In this document: piece after piece, positions 42,871 through 54,004 of the stretch
Numbering within the stretch: position 1 is the first letter of the stretch
Layout of the letters: each line of letters begins with the position of its first letter
Source: CAWAQA01 sp963784065
Lineage (GTDB): Bacteria; Acidobacteriota; Vicinamibacteria; Vicinamibacterales; UBA2999
Assembly (NCBI GenBank): GCA_963784065.1
Contig: CAWAQA010000002.1
Coordinates: 124,001-188,000 of the forward strand
Direction of reading: 5' to 3'
Length of the DNA stretch: 64,000 nucleotides
Made by a program: the position numbers and the translations under genes
Notes under the pieces: model-generated
What the model saw: the letters and a program-made list of their open reading frames with translations, nothing else
The model's database searches: none
Told to the model about the DNA's origin: nothing

Positions 42871-44837
42871 TTACCGCCCGCCTGCCAGTTCTACGTACCC
42901 GTCGCTGATCGTATCGTCGGGCCTGGTGCCAAACAGCGCGAGCAGCTTCGTGATCGCCGCGGCTTTGTCCTGCGCATCGCGCCGCGACCAGGTGCGTGAC
43001 TTGATCTCGATGAAGTACCCCTCGCTGGCCGGGTTCTCCAACCGATCCAGGTGGACGTAGAACTCGACCCCGCGGTACGCGACGAGCCAGCGGCGCCGTT
43101 CCTTCTCGACGACCTGCTCGGCCGCCGGCCGGAAGTACTCGCGGTAGAAGCGGGGCGAGTGTGCCGCCGGCGCAAGGTAGCGCGAGTGGAAGAGGAGGAC
43201 GGCGCCAAACCGGTCCTTCCGGGCGCGTCCGGTGAGCGTGAGGCGGGCCCGTGCGCCGGTGACCGCTCCCGCTTCGTCGAGGAACTCGTCTTCGCGGTAG
43301 CGGAGCCGTCCCTGCTCGGCATCGTCGAAGGACCAGTAGGTGTCGTACTGGTGATAGCGGCTCGTGCGGATGATGGTCACCTCTTCTCCTTCGATCACCG
43401 ACAGCACCTGCGCCGCCGACGGCACGCGCGCCTTCACCTGTACCTCGAAGCTCTCCTGCTCGACGGCGCCGCCGATGGCGACCAGCTTCTGCAGGACGCT
43501 GCCCTCGCGGCTGATGAGGAAGGCATCGATGCGCCGTGCCTGCTCGGCGGCACGTTGTTTCAGCTCGGCTTCGTTCAGCGTCAGGAGCGCGCGATTGCGC
43601 ATGAGCCAGCGGCCGTTGCACATCACGTCCACGACGTCCGTGGACTTCGCGGCGTAGACGACGTGGGCGTAGACCGCGTTCGGGTCGCGGTGAAACGCCG
43701 GCATGTTGTGTACGGGCGGCGAGATCGACGACGACGAGGTCGGCGCGCTTGCCCGGTTCGAGCGAACCAGTCAGATGGCCCATGTGCAGCGCGCGTGCGC
43801 CAATTCGCGTGGCCATCGCGAGCGCCTCGCGCGCCGGCAGCGCAGTGGGATCGCCGCTGCCTTTCGCGAGCAGCGCGGCCAGGCGCATCTCCTCGAACAT
43901 GTCGAGGTCGTTGTTGGACGCGGGGCCATCGGTGCCGATGCCGACGTCGAGGCCCAGTTCGCGCATGCGCGCGACGGGCGCAATGCCCGCGGCCAGCTTC
44001 AGATTGCTCGTCGGATTGTGCGCGACCCCGGCGCCGGCCCCCTTCAGCGCCCGCATCTCGCCATCGTCCACGTGCACGCAGTGCGCGGCGAGCACCTTGG
44101 CGCCGAAGAGGCCCTGCTTCTTCACCCAGGGAATGACCGGCATGCCGTAGAGCCGGCGCGAGTCCTCGACCTCCTGCACGCGTTTCCGCGAGGTGTGTGT
44201 GCAGCGGCACGTCGAATTCCGCGGCGAGCTCGGCGCACGAGCGCAGGATCTCGGGCGTGCAGGTGTACGGGGCGTGCGGCGCCGGCGCGGGCACGATCAG
44301 CGGGTGCCCCCGCCACCGTTCGATGAAATCCCGCGCCCGTGCCAGCGAGTCTTCGTAGCTGGTGGCATCGGGCGCCGGGAAACGCAGAACGGTCTGTCCG
44401 CACAGCGCGCGCATGCCGGCGTCGGCGGTGGCTGCTGCGACCGTTTCCTCGAAGTAGTACATGTCGGCGAAGCAGGTCATGCCCGACCTGATCATCTCGG
44501 CGCAGCCAAGCCTCGTGCCGAGGTCGACGAACTCGGGCCGGACGAACTCGCGCTCGACCGGCAGCATGTAGCCCATCAGCCACACGTCGAGGCGCAGGTC
44601 GTCGGCGAGCCCGCGCAGCAACGCCATCGGCACGTGCGTGTGCGCGTTCACGAGGCCCGGCATCACGACCTGTCCGTGGCAATCGATCGTCTCCGCTGCC
44701 TCGTACGCCCGCGCCTCCGGCCCGACGGCGACGATGGTGTCACCGGCGATGGCGACGCTGCCCGCCTCGTGCACGGTGAATGACTCGTCCATCGTGAGGA
44801 CCGTGGCGTTCGAGAGGACGAGGTCGCAGGACGGCAT
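42871..44837 (-). CDS. MtaD-like amidohydrolase fused to a CYTH domain
   Basis: About 654 residues after removing two one-base insertions (near 44185 and 43712). Residues 1-430 match MTA/SAH or adenosine-type deaminases: VNAHTHVPMALLRGLADDLRL, HTHLAET, CVHVDDGEMRAL, VAHNPTSNLKLAAG, GIGTDGPASNNDLDMFEEMR. From about 461 a CYTH (triphosphate tunnel) domain follows: ESFEVQVKARV, RLRYRED, LTLTGRARKD, EKERRRWLVAYRG and YFIEIKSRTW, with EVQVK in place of ExExK. No stop separates them. Lying downstream of the uricolytic genes on the same strand, it may feed purines into them. Confidence 0.82.
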
Positions 44838-44894
44838 ATGTCGAGACTACCGTAATCGCGCCTGCTGTTCTAACGAACCACATAAGAGCCGTGG

Positions 44895-44914
44895 CTTCCG
44901 GCTTTAGCCGGAAG
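44895..44914 (+). repeat. CTTCCGGCT/AGCCGGAAG hairpin
   Basis: Perfect nine-base stem with a TT loop, in the 172-base spacer between the deaminase-CYTH gene and the M20 amidohydrolase gene. Nothing else is evident in that spacer. Confidence 0.75.
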
Positions 44915-45009
44915 AGCGGGCACGAGCCGTGGAAGTGCGGAGAACATCCGGGCCTGCTGACTCCGTGTGTCCGCGTCGGCGCGGCCCGTCACAACGCAAG
45001 GTTCCTGCG

Positions 45010-46249
<1,240 letters not shown>

Positions 46250-46253
<4 letters not shown>

Positions 46254-46970
46254 CGCGGGTACCGATCCCAATCCTTGTAGAGCAGGTACTTGGCGGGACG
46301 CTTGCCGATCGCGCCGAACCACTGCGGACAGTAGGGCCCCATCCAGATGAAGTCGCCGGCGGCCACCGGGTACCAGCGTTCGCCGAGACGATAGATGCCG
46401 CCGCCGTCCAGCATCAACAGCCCGTGCTCCATGACGTGGATTTCGACCCCCGGCAGCGACGCTCCGGGCTGATACGTCATCGTGCTCATGCGGAAGTCGA
46501 ACGCGGCGTCGTCCGGAATCAGAGCGCGCACGTCGAGCCACGGGTCGCCGCCGAGAAACGTCGCCGGCACGGCGTGCTCGCGGCCGGTGAACGCCTGGGG
46601 AGCCGGCGTGTTGCCGAGTGTGTGGTACGGCTTCTCAATCACGGCCGCACGCGCGGCCGCCGTGGCCGAAACGGGGGAAGAGGCGCCGCCCGGGATGTAA
46701 GCGTAGTCGCCCGCCTGCAGCGCTGCCGCCATCGATCGAGAGCTGGCCCTCGAGCACGTAGACGAATCGCTGGTTGCCGCACGCCGCAAGCGCACCGCCG
46801 GCCTCGAACTCCGCGGTGTACTGCACGAAGCCGGCGCCACCCTCCGGTGACGCATGGACGATCGCCGTCGCCTTGCGCATCCCCGGCAGCGGTGCGCGGA
46901 CGAAGGTCTCCGGCGTCTGCAGACGATGATCCGGCAGGTGTGCGCTGCGAGTGAGTCCGAGGTGATGCAT
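46250..46970 (-). CDS. allE: (S)-Ureidoglycine aminohydrolase
   Basis: Bicupin of about 239 residues: MHHLGLTRSAHLPDHRLQTP at the start, the first cupin with RFVYVLEGQLSI and AGDYAYIPGG, and the second with VEIHVMEHGLLMLDG and AAGDFIWMGPYCPQWFGA, ending KDWDRYPR. One extra base near 46730 breaks the first cupin. It releases ammonia from (S)-ureidoglycine, giving (S)-ureidoglycolate, with Mn. The stop overlaps the M20 gene start. Confidence 0.9.
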
Positions 46971-46998
46971 GGTGTCTGCTCAATCCGTCGATGATGCC

Positions 46999-47018
46999 GG
47001 GCCGGCTGAAGCCGGCCC
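46999..47018 (+). repeat. GGGCCGGCT/AGCCGGCCC hairpin inside the uricolytic operon
   Basis: Perfect nine-base stem with a GA loop in the 108-base spacer between allE and allB. A CACAGAGA word arm follows at about 47076-47117 and overlaps the 3' end of allB. Confidence 0.8.
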
Positions 47019-47078
47019 CTACGTGCCGAGCGATGAAGCCGGCTCTCACCGGCCGCACCAGCCGAGGCACAGGGAAAA

Positions 47079-48440
47079 TCAAACCGTCGCTGTGTCTCTG
47101 TGCCTCTGTGGTTCGTGTGGCCGCACAAGCCTCCCCAGGCTTCGCGCCGTGATGCGGCCGTCCAGGAAAATGGTCTCGCCGCGGCGGATCGTCCGGCGGA
47201 CCCTGCCGCGGAACGTCGCGCCGACGTAAGGGCTCGTCTTGTGGCGTTGATGCAGATCGCCGGCTTCCAGCGTAAACGTCTCCGCCGGATCGATCACGAC
47301 GAGGTCCGCCACGTGCCCGACCGCCACCGATCCCCGGTCCGCGATCCTGAAGCGGCGCGCCGGCATCCCCGAAACGAGGCCGGCAATGCGCGTCAGCGGC
47401 AGGCCGCGCCCATGGTGACCGCGATCGATCAGGACGGCGAGGGTGGACTGCACGCCCGCAATGCCGCCCCATGCCGCCATGAAATCCCCCTGCTTCATCG
47501 CGGGCTCGGTGGGCGAATGGTCGGAGGCCACGATGTCAACGTGGCCGCGGGCGACTTCGTGCCAGAGCGCGTCGCGGTCGGCGGCCGTACGCAGCGGCGG
47601 CGCGCACTTGGCGATGGCGCCGAGGCGCTCCATGTCCTCCTCCGTGAACCACAGGTAGTGTCCGCAGGTCTCGATCGACACGTCCACGCCGCGTGTCCGC
47701 GCCTCGGCGGCCATCGCCACGCCGCGGCCGGAGCTGATGTGGACGATGTGCAGGCTGGCACCGGTGTCTGCGGCAAAGAGCAGTGCGCGCTGAATCGCGT
47801 CGAGCTCGGCGACGGGCGGCCGCGCGGCGAGGAAATCGCGGACGGTGCGGCCGCGCGTCTTCCGGGCAAAGGCGCAGGTCAACTCCTGGCTCTCCGCGTG
47901 CACGGCGACCGGCAGGCCGAGCCTCGCGGCCTCTTTGAGCCCTTCCCAGAGCGTCCCGTCATCGGCCCTCGGAAATTCCGGCAGCCCCGAGTCGCACATG
48001 AACGCCTTGAAGCCAACGACACCCCGCTCCGCCATCTCGGCCATGTCGCCAACCGAGCCGGGCACGAGGCCGCCCCACAGCGCGAAATCGGTGACCGACG
48101 CCGCCTCGAGCGCCGCGCGTTTGCGATCGAACTCGCCGGCATTGACGGTACACGGCGTCGAGTTGAGCGGCATGTCGAAGAACAGCGTGCCGCCGCCGGC
48201 AGCCAATGCGCGGCTTCCCGTCGCGGCCCCTTCCCACTCGGCGCGGCCCGGCTCGTTGAAGTGGAGGTGCACGTCGATCAGGCCTGGCAGCACCGCCAGG
48301 CCGTGCGCATCGATCTCTTCCCGCGCGCCAGGCAGCGCGTCGCCGATTTCGACGATCCGGCCGTCCTCGACGGCGATGTCCGCGCGCCGCTCGCCATCCG
48401 GAACGATCACCGTGCCGCCGCGCACGACGAGATCAGTCAC
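47079..48440 (-). CDS. allB: Allantoinase
   Basis: 453 residues from GTG 48440, overlapping the preceding stop (GTGACTGA). It is a cyclic amidohydrolase that opens the allantoin ring to allantoate. Metal-site motifs: IDVHLHFNEPGRAEWEG, GFKAFMCDSG (the carbamylated lysine), VAVHAES, HIVHISS and DIVASDHSP. The frame is intact. The last 12 residues (HEPQRHRDTATV) are translated from a CACAGAGA word repeat, so the repeat has replaced the original end of the gene. Confidence 0.93.
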   Translation of the reverse strand: MTDLVVRGGTVIVPDGERRADIAVEDGRIVEIGDALPGAREEIDAHGLAVLPGLIDVHLHFNEPGRAEWEGAATGSRALAAGGGTLFFDMPLNSTPCTVNAGEFDRKRAALEAASVTDFALWGGLVPGSVGDMAEMAERGVVGFKAFMCDSGLPEFPRADDGTLWEGLKEAARLGLPVAVHAESQELTCAFARKTRGRTVRDFLAARPPVAELDAIQRALLFAADTGASLHIVHISSGRGVAMAAEARTRGVDVSIETCGHYLWFTEEDMERLGAIAKCAPPLRTAADRDALWHEVARGHVDIVASDHSPTEPAMKQGDFMAAWGGIAGVQSTLAVLIDRGHHGRGLPLTRIAGLVSGMPARRFRIADRGSVAVGHVADLVVIDPAETFTLEAGDLHQRHKTSPYVGATFRGRVRRTIRRGETIFLDGRITARSLGRLVRPHEPQRHRDTATV

Positions 48441-49666
48441 GAGTGGTCCTCGCCAGCTCGTCCAGGAACGCACGGCCGGCGGCAAGCGCCGCGCTTACGT
48501 CGTCCACGTCGAACGGACTCGTCGGGATGATGGCTGATGCCGCCGGGACTGCGGAGCATGAGCATGGCGGCGGGCATGCGTGTCGCGAGAATCATGGCAT
48601 CGTGACCGGCGCCACTCGACAGCGGCACGCAGGACGCCCCGGCCTGGCCGACAGCGCGGGTGAGCGCGGCCACGAGCCGGGCGTCCATCGCCACTGCCTC
48701 CTGATCGAGCCGCGGTTCCCAGCCTACCGTCAGCCCCCTCCGCGACGCTATCTCCCGCGCCGCGTCATGCAGCCGGTCGCGGGCGGCGACGCGCACCCCA
48801 TCGTCGGCATGTCTGATGTCGAGACTCGCGCGGCACTCGCCGGCGATGACGTTGGTTGCGCCGGGCTGTGCTTCGATGCGCCCCACCGTCGCCACGAGGC
48901 CGGGTGTGTCCAGCGCCTCCTGCTCGACGCGGCCGATCCATTCGGCGGCCCCGGCCAGCGCGTCCAGGCGCGCACGCATCGGCGTCGTTCCCGCGTGTCC
49001 CGACGCACCCGTGAACGTGACGTCCACCCGCGACTGGCCGACGATCGCGTCAACGACGCCGAGCGGCAGCCCGAGGTGCTCGAGCACCGGCCCCTGCTCG
49101 ATGTGGAATTCGAGATATCCGATCGCGCGATCCGCTACGCGTGCGGCGTCCATCTGATTCGGATCGAGTCCGTACTCGCGGATCGCATCGCTGACGCACC
49201 GGCCGGCCGCATCACGGCGGCCGAGCAGCGCCTCGTCACACGTCCCCGCCAGCGCCCGGCTGCCGATGAACGGCACACCGAAGCGGACGCCTTCTTCCTC
49301 GGAGAAGCCGACAACCTCGATGGAGAAGGGCAGCCGCTCGCCTTCGAGCATGTCCACGAGCATGATGCCGATGACCACCCCGAGGATGCCGTCGAACGCA
49401 CCGGCCCGCGGGACCGTGTCGAGGTGCGAGCCGATGAACAGCCTCGGCGCATCGCGAAACGACGCCGCATAGATGCCGCGGAGATTGCCGGCGGCATCGA
49501 CGCCGACGTCCATGCCGGCTCGCGTCATCCACGCGGACAGGTCGGCATGAACGGCACGCATCGGCTCGGAAAGAAACGTTCGCGTCGTGAAGCCGGGCTC
49601 CTCGGAATGCCGGGCCAGGTCGCGGCAGCAACGGATCACTGCGCGCGCACGTTCAAGGAGCATCAC
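48433..49666 (-). CDS. M20-family ureide amidohydrolase, second copy
   Basis: About 410 residues. Motifs: IGSHLDTVPRAGAFDG, FSEEEGVRFGVPFIGSR, EFHIEQGPVLE, TGASGHAGTTPM (dimerisation domain) and SSGAGHDAMILA. The end is frameshifted near 48528; in the other frame it reads PFDVDDVSAALAAGRAFLDE and ends RTTRD, overlapping allB. It follows the HIU hydrolase gene directly (TGATG). It is an allantoate or ureidoglycolate amidohydrolase acting with allE; ATG 49663 is an alternative start. Confidence 0.85.
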
Positions 49667-50028
49667 GATCCCCGGTACGTGCTGTAGCCGTAGGGCGAGA
49701 CGAGCAGCGGCACATGGTACGAGCCCGCGGCATCCGCGACGCCGATGCGCACGACCACGACGTCGAGGAATGGTGGATTCGTGAGGATGGCGCCGGCGCT
49801 GCGGAAATAGTCGCCGACGTGAAACGTGAGCTCGTAGACGCCCGTGTCGAGCCTGTCTCTCGAGAGCAGCGGCGTATCCGTCCGGCCGTCGGCATTGGTG
49901 GTGGCGGTCGCAACCGAGGCGCGCACGTCACCGCGGACGAGGTGCAGGTGTACCACCACGCCCGCGGCCGGGATGCCTTGTGATGTGTCCAGGACGTGTG
50001 TCGACAGTCGCGCCATGCCTTTCGCCAT
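49663..50028 (-). CDS. uraH: 5-Hydroxyisourate hydrolase (transthyretin-related)
   Basis: 121 residues. N-terminal LSTHVLDTSQGIPAAGV and C-terminal SPYGYSTYRGS (YRGS tetrapeptide) are the diagnostic motifs; the catalytic His near the start and the Arg/His of LHLVRGD are present. It hydrolyses the uricase product 5-hydroxyisourate to OHCU. The start at 50028 or at the second methionine (50016) is possible; longer readings run into the cloverleaf repeat. Confidence 0.93.
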   Translation of the reverse strand: MAKGMARLSTHVLDTSQGIPAAGVVVHLHLVRGDVRASVATATTNADGRTDTPLLSRDRLDTGVYELTFHVGDYFRSAGAILTNPPFLDVVVVRIGVADAAGSYHVPLLVSPYGYSTYRGS

Positions 50029-50040
50029 TCTCGCATTACG

Positions 50041-50264
50041 CCACGGAGGACACAGAGGACACGGAGGGCCGTTCGAGGGTCGGCCTGCGCCGCAGGCCGG
50101 CACCACGAGGGACACGCCCGGCGTCAACAAACAAGAACTCCGCTCGATCCGTTTGTTGACGCCGGGCGTGTCCCTCGTGGGCCGCCGTCGGCGGCGCCTC
50201 GAACGGCGCGACCGCCGCCGAACGAGCCCCGGGTCTTTCTCCGTGGTCTCCGTGTTCTCCGTGG
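50041..50264 (+). repeat. Cloverleaf-like structured repeat, copy 2
   Basis: From outside in: word arms of CACGGAG units (50041-50066 and 50239-50264, about five mismatches). The outer stem GCCGTTCGAGG/CCTCGAACGGC is perfect (50068-50078 with 50197-50207). The left hairpin CGGCCTGC/GCAGGCCG is 50081-50099. A perfect 30-base central stem (50103-50132 with 50151-50180) has an 18-base loop. The right hairpin GCCGCC/GGCGGC is 50181-50195. Plan and side hairpins match 30848-31072, but outer and central stems differ in sequence. It lies inside the uricolytic operon between uricase and uraH. Confidence 0.92.
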
Positions 50265-50274
50265 CAAACCTCGG

Positions 50275-51123
50275 TCAGCGTGTCAGCCTCAGACCGAGGC
50301 ATCCGTAAGGTGGTCTGGCGTCGGTGAAGACCCCGACCTCGTCGCCACGCTCGGTCACGGTGTCCCAGGTACGGTTGTTGGCCTCGAGATGCACTTCAGC
50401 AATTTCGGAGATGTCGGCGAGCAGCTTCGTGCCCATCTGGTAAATCATCTGCTGGATGCTGCCGGACTCGAAGGACTGGAACACGTCGGTCACGACGCGG
50501 CGCGCCTGCGACACGATGCGGCCGTCGGTGAACGCCGCGTCCGGTGAGACGTAGCGCCACTCCAGGTCGAGCCACATATGGAGCGGGCGGTTCCGTATCT
50601 CCGGCAGGGTCGTGTACTCGTCGCGCACGAAGCCGTGAAATGCGCTGCCGCCCAGACGGAGGAGCCTGAAGCCCCCGATGCCTGACGTGACCTCCACGGT
50701 CCCGCCGCGGTTCAACTCGATCCGCGCGAGGGCGCGCTCCGGCCCCGCGGGGATCAGCGCCGAACGTCCCTCCAGCCCCTCGTACGGAATCTCGACCGCT
50801 GTGACCTGCACGCCTTCCACCTGCGGGTACAGGGCGAGGAACTTCTCGCCGAGGAAGCGGCAATAGTCTTCGAGGCCCTGCGCCGTGAACGCCAGCGTCT
50901 CGCGCTGGATGAAGTTCTTCATCGAGTCGGTCGCGATGAGGCCGGTGTTGTCGCCGCTGGCGTAGGTCGGCCAGAACGCGTCGCCGTAGACGAGCATCAG
51001 CACGTTGGCGCCAAACATGGGGCTGACCCCGTCCGGCGTCTGGCCGTCTCTCCTCAGCCGGTAGACGCTGACGTCGCCCTTCCCGTAGTAGTGCTGTTTC
51101 CGGCCGCTGGCGAAGTGCTCCAC
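50275..51123 (-). CDS. Urate oxidase (uricase)
   Basis: 282 residues from a GTG start, the usual length for cofactor-free uricase of tunnelling fold. Active-site landmarks: HYYGKGDVSVYR (catalytic lysine), IATDSMKNFIQ (threonine of the Lys-Thr dyad) and SIQQMIYQMGTKLLA, plus EVHLEANNRTWD late in the chain. It converts urate with O2 to 5-hydroxyisourate and H2O2. The frame is intact. Confidence 0.93.
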   Translation of the reverse strand: MEHFASGRKQHYYGKGDVSVYRLRRDGQTPDGVSPMFGANVLMLVYGDAFWPTYASGDNTGLIATDSMKNFIQRETLAFTAQGLEDYCRFLGEKFLALYPQVEGVQVTAVEIPYEGLEGRSALIPAGPERALARIELNRGGTVEVTSGIGGFRLLRLGGSAFHGFVRDEYTTLPEIRNRPLHMWLDLEWRYVSPDAAFTDGRIVSQARRVVTDVFQSFESGSIQQMIYQMGTKLLADISEIAEVHLEANNRTWDTVTERGDEVGVFTDARPPYGCLGLRLTR

Positions 51124-51149
51124 GAACTGCTCCTAACGTCCTTCACGTC

Positions 51150-51230
51150 CACGAACCACAGAGACACAGAGACGCAGAGACGCAGAGACTTATCGTGGAT
51201 TCTCTCTCTGTGTCTCTGTGACTCCGGGGT
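51150..51230 (+). repeat. CACAGAGA word-arm inverted repeat overlapping uraD end
   Basis: The left arm (51150-51188) has ACGAACCACAGAGACACAGA and then GACGCAGA units. The right arm (about 51200-51230) is the complement. It lies between uricase and the OHCU decarboxylase gene and encodes that protein's last residues (VTETQRENPR). Confidence 0.85.
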
Positions 51231-51741
51231 TCCTGCTCATGACAGCCGCCTGCCCCAGGAGATCATGCAATCGGAACATCGCGATCCGGTAAACCTGGCG
51301 CAGCGCCTCCGGCAGTTCTACATCCGGATCCTCGGCGAGGCGTCTGTCGAGCGCGGCCAGCACGTCGTGCTTCGTGCTGCCCTTGACGGCGAGCAGGAAT
51401 GGGAAACCGAATCGGTTGCGGTACGACTGGTTGAGTTGCTGCAGCCGCTCGTACTCCGCCGCCGTGAGCCGGTCGAGGCCCGCCCCTTGCTGCTCGCCGA
51501 CCGACGCGTCGCTCATGCGCGCGCGGGCGCCGAGATCCGGGTGCGCGCGCAGCAGGGCCAGCCGCTCCTCGGGGCTTGCCGCCTCGACGGCAGCGATCAT
51601 CGCCAGGTGCAGGTCGTCGATCGACGCGAACGGCCGCGCGGTCCACGCACGCTCCGCCACCCAGGGCGAGGCTTCGAAAATCCATCCGAGGGTCTCCACG
51701 AAGCGAGGCTGGCTGACGGCGTTCACCTCGTCGAGGGTCAT
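51190..51741 (-). CDS. uraD: 2-Oxo-4-hydroxy-4-carboxy-5-ureidoimidazoline (OHCU) decarboxylase
   Basis: 183 residues, mostly helical. Catalytic histidine in RAHPDLGARA, then SVGEQQGAGLDRL and FGFPFLLAVKG, all family hallmarks. It decarboxylates OHCU to S-allantoin, the step after HIU hydrolase. The ATG overlaps the xdhB stop (ATGA). The C-terminal ten residues come from a repeat element rather than the family sequence. Confidence 0.93.
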   Translation of the reverse strand: MTLDEVNAVSQPRFVETLGWIFEASPWVAERAWTARPFASIDDLHLAMIAAVEAASPEERLALLRAHPDLGARARMSDASVGEQQGAGLDRLTAAEYERLQQLNQSYRNRFGFPFLLAVKGSTKHDVLAALDRRLAEDPDVELPEALRQVYRIAMFRLHDLLGQAAVMSRNPGVTETQRENPR

Positions 51742-54004
51742 CGCAGCGCCGCGCGCTCCGCCCGGACGCGGCGCACCGCGAAGAACACCTGCTCGGGTGT
51801 GGCGGGGCTGGGGAACGTGACCGCGGCGCCGCCGCCAAACGCGGCGACGGCGTCACGGATCGCCTCGCGAACCGAGATCGCCAGCATCAGCGGCGGCTCG
51901 CCGACGGCCTTGCTGCCGAAGACGACGCCCGGCTGCGTCGCGCGCTCGAGGAAGCTCACCTCGAACACGTCCGGCACCTCCGACCACGATGGCAGCTTGT
52001 AGGTCGATGCGCCGCCCGTGGCGAGCCGGCCCTCGCGCGTCCCAGAGCAGCTCTTCGAGCGTGAGCCAGCCCACGCCCTGCAGGAATCCGCCTTCGATCT
52101 GACCGCGATCGATCACCGGCGAGATCGAGTCGCCGACGTCCTGCGAGGATGTCGGTCCGCAGCAGCCGATACGCGCCGGTGAAGCGGTCCACTTCCACTT
52201 CGGAGACCGCGGCGCCGAATGCGAAGTAGTGGAAGGGCTTACCGCGGCCGGTCTGCTGGATCGAAATGGATGTCGGGCGTCCGGTAGAAGCCCTGCGCGA
52301 AGAGCGGCACGCGCTGCATGTACGCCGCCTCGCACAGTTCCGCGAACGACAAGGCAGCCGCCGCCCGGAAGGCTCGCGGCAACGCGCGGTCGAGCCTCGC
52401 CTTGAGTCTGCGGCACACGCGTCGACGACGGCGGCGCCGTTGAGATCGGTCCCGGCCGACGCGGCCGTCGCCGACGTGTTCGGGCACCTTGTCGGTGCGA
52501 GTCGGACATCACGCGGACGCGGTCGGGTCTCACGCCGAGGGCGTCGGCGGCGATCTGGTGGATCTTGGTGAAGAGACCCTGGCCCATCTCCGTGCCGCCG
52601 TGGTTCACCTGAACGGTGCCGTCGCGGTAGACGAGCACGAGCGCGCCGCCCTGGTTGAAGAACGTCGCCGTGAACGAGATGCCGAACTTCACCGGCGTGA
52701 TGGCCAGGCCGCGCTTCGCTGTCGTCGTGCCGCGCGTTGAACGCCGCGATCTCGTCGCGGCGCGCGTCGAAACGACTGGTCTCCTTCAGCCGCTCCCAGA
52801 TCACGCCGAGGCGCTCGGCGTCCTCGACGACCTGCCCGTAGTGCGTGGTGTCGCCTTCGCGATAGAAGTTGCGCTCGCGGACCACGTCGGCAGGCAGCGA
52901 CAGCCGCTGCGCCGCCTGCGACAGGATCTCTTCGATGACCAGCATCGCCTGCGGCCCGCCGAAGCCGCGGAACGCGGTCTGCGACGTCTTGTGCGTGCGG
53001 CAGACGCGTCCGCTGACGTCCACCGCGGGCAGGTGGTAGGCGTTGTCGCAGTGGAAGAGCGAGCGCCACATGATCGGCTCCGACAGGTCGAGGCTCCAGC
53101 CGCCGTCGGAGTAGAGCGGCGAGCCGCAGCGCCTTCGATCCGGCCGTCTGCGGAGAAGCCGGCTGCGTAGCGCGCCAGGTACGGGATGGCGCTTGCCGGT
53201 CAGCGCCATGTCGAGCTCGCGCGTCAGCCGCACGCGCACCGGCCGGCGCGTCTTCCACGCGCCGAGGGCGGCGATCGCCGCCCACGCGTTGGCCTGCACC
53301 TCCTTGCCGCCGAAGGCGCCGCCCATCCGCAGGCACTCGACGGTGACCTGGTGGCGTGGCAGCCCGAGGACGCGCGCCACGACCTCCTGCGTCTCGGACG
53401 GGATGCTGCGTGGACGACGTGCAGCGGCGACGCCGCCGGTCTCGTCCATCCAGGCGATGGCGGCCTGCGTCTCGAGATAGAAATGCTCCTGTCCGCCGAT
53501 GCGCAAGCTCGCCGTCGAGGCGCAGCGCGCTGGCCTCGATCGCCGAGACGTCGCCGCGCGAGAGGCGCAGGACGTCGGTGAGATAGCTTCCGGCGTCGAT
53601 CGCCTGTTCGATGGTGAGAATCGCCGGCAGCGGCTCGTACTCGACGCGGTGACGCGGTCGGCGCCGCGTTGTGCCGCGTCGAGCGTCTCGGCCAGCACCC
53701 ACGCGACCGGCTGGCGGTGGAACATCACCTCGCGCGGGAAACAGCGGCTCGTCGTGGCGCGCCGGCGCCGGTGTCGCCTTCGCCCGGCACATCGGCGGCC
53801 GTCAGCGTCGTCACGACGCCGGCTTCCTCGAGCGCCGGGGCGACGTCGAGCGCCGTGAGCCGTGCGTGCGCGTGCGGCGCCAGCACCGGCCAGGCGTGGA
53901 GCAGGCCGGGAAAACGCCCGGCCAGGTCGTCGGTGTAGAGCGCATCGCCGGTGACGTGGCCGCGCGCGCTTTCGTGCGGGCACCGCCCGCCCGGCGCTCG
54001 TCAT
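51738..54004 (-). CDS. xdhB: Xanthine dehydrogenase, molybdopterin subunit (heavily frameshifted)
   Basis: About 755 residues if read through. Family segments in order: ESARGHVTGDALYTDDLAG, HAHARLTALDV, FPREVMFHRQPVAWVLAE, GGQEHFYLETQAAIAWMDE, RMGGAFGGKEVQANAWAA, AFRGFGGPQAMLVIEEIL, VNHGGTEMGQGLFTKIHQIA, TDLNGAAVVDAC, GVVFGSKAVGEPPLMLAISV. At least eight frame changes are needed. Those I could resolve are mostly one-base insertions, for example two within 15 bases of GVRPDRVRVMSDS. Oxidises hypoxanthine/xanthine to urate with Mo-pterin. Errors seem likelier than decay because all catalytic segments persist. Confidence 0.8.
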
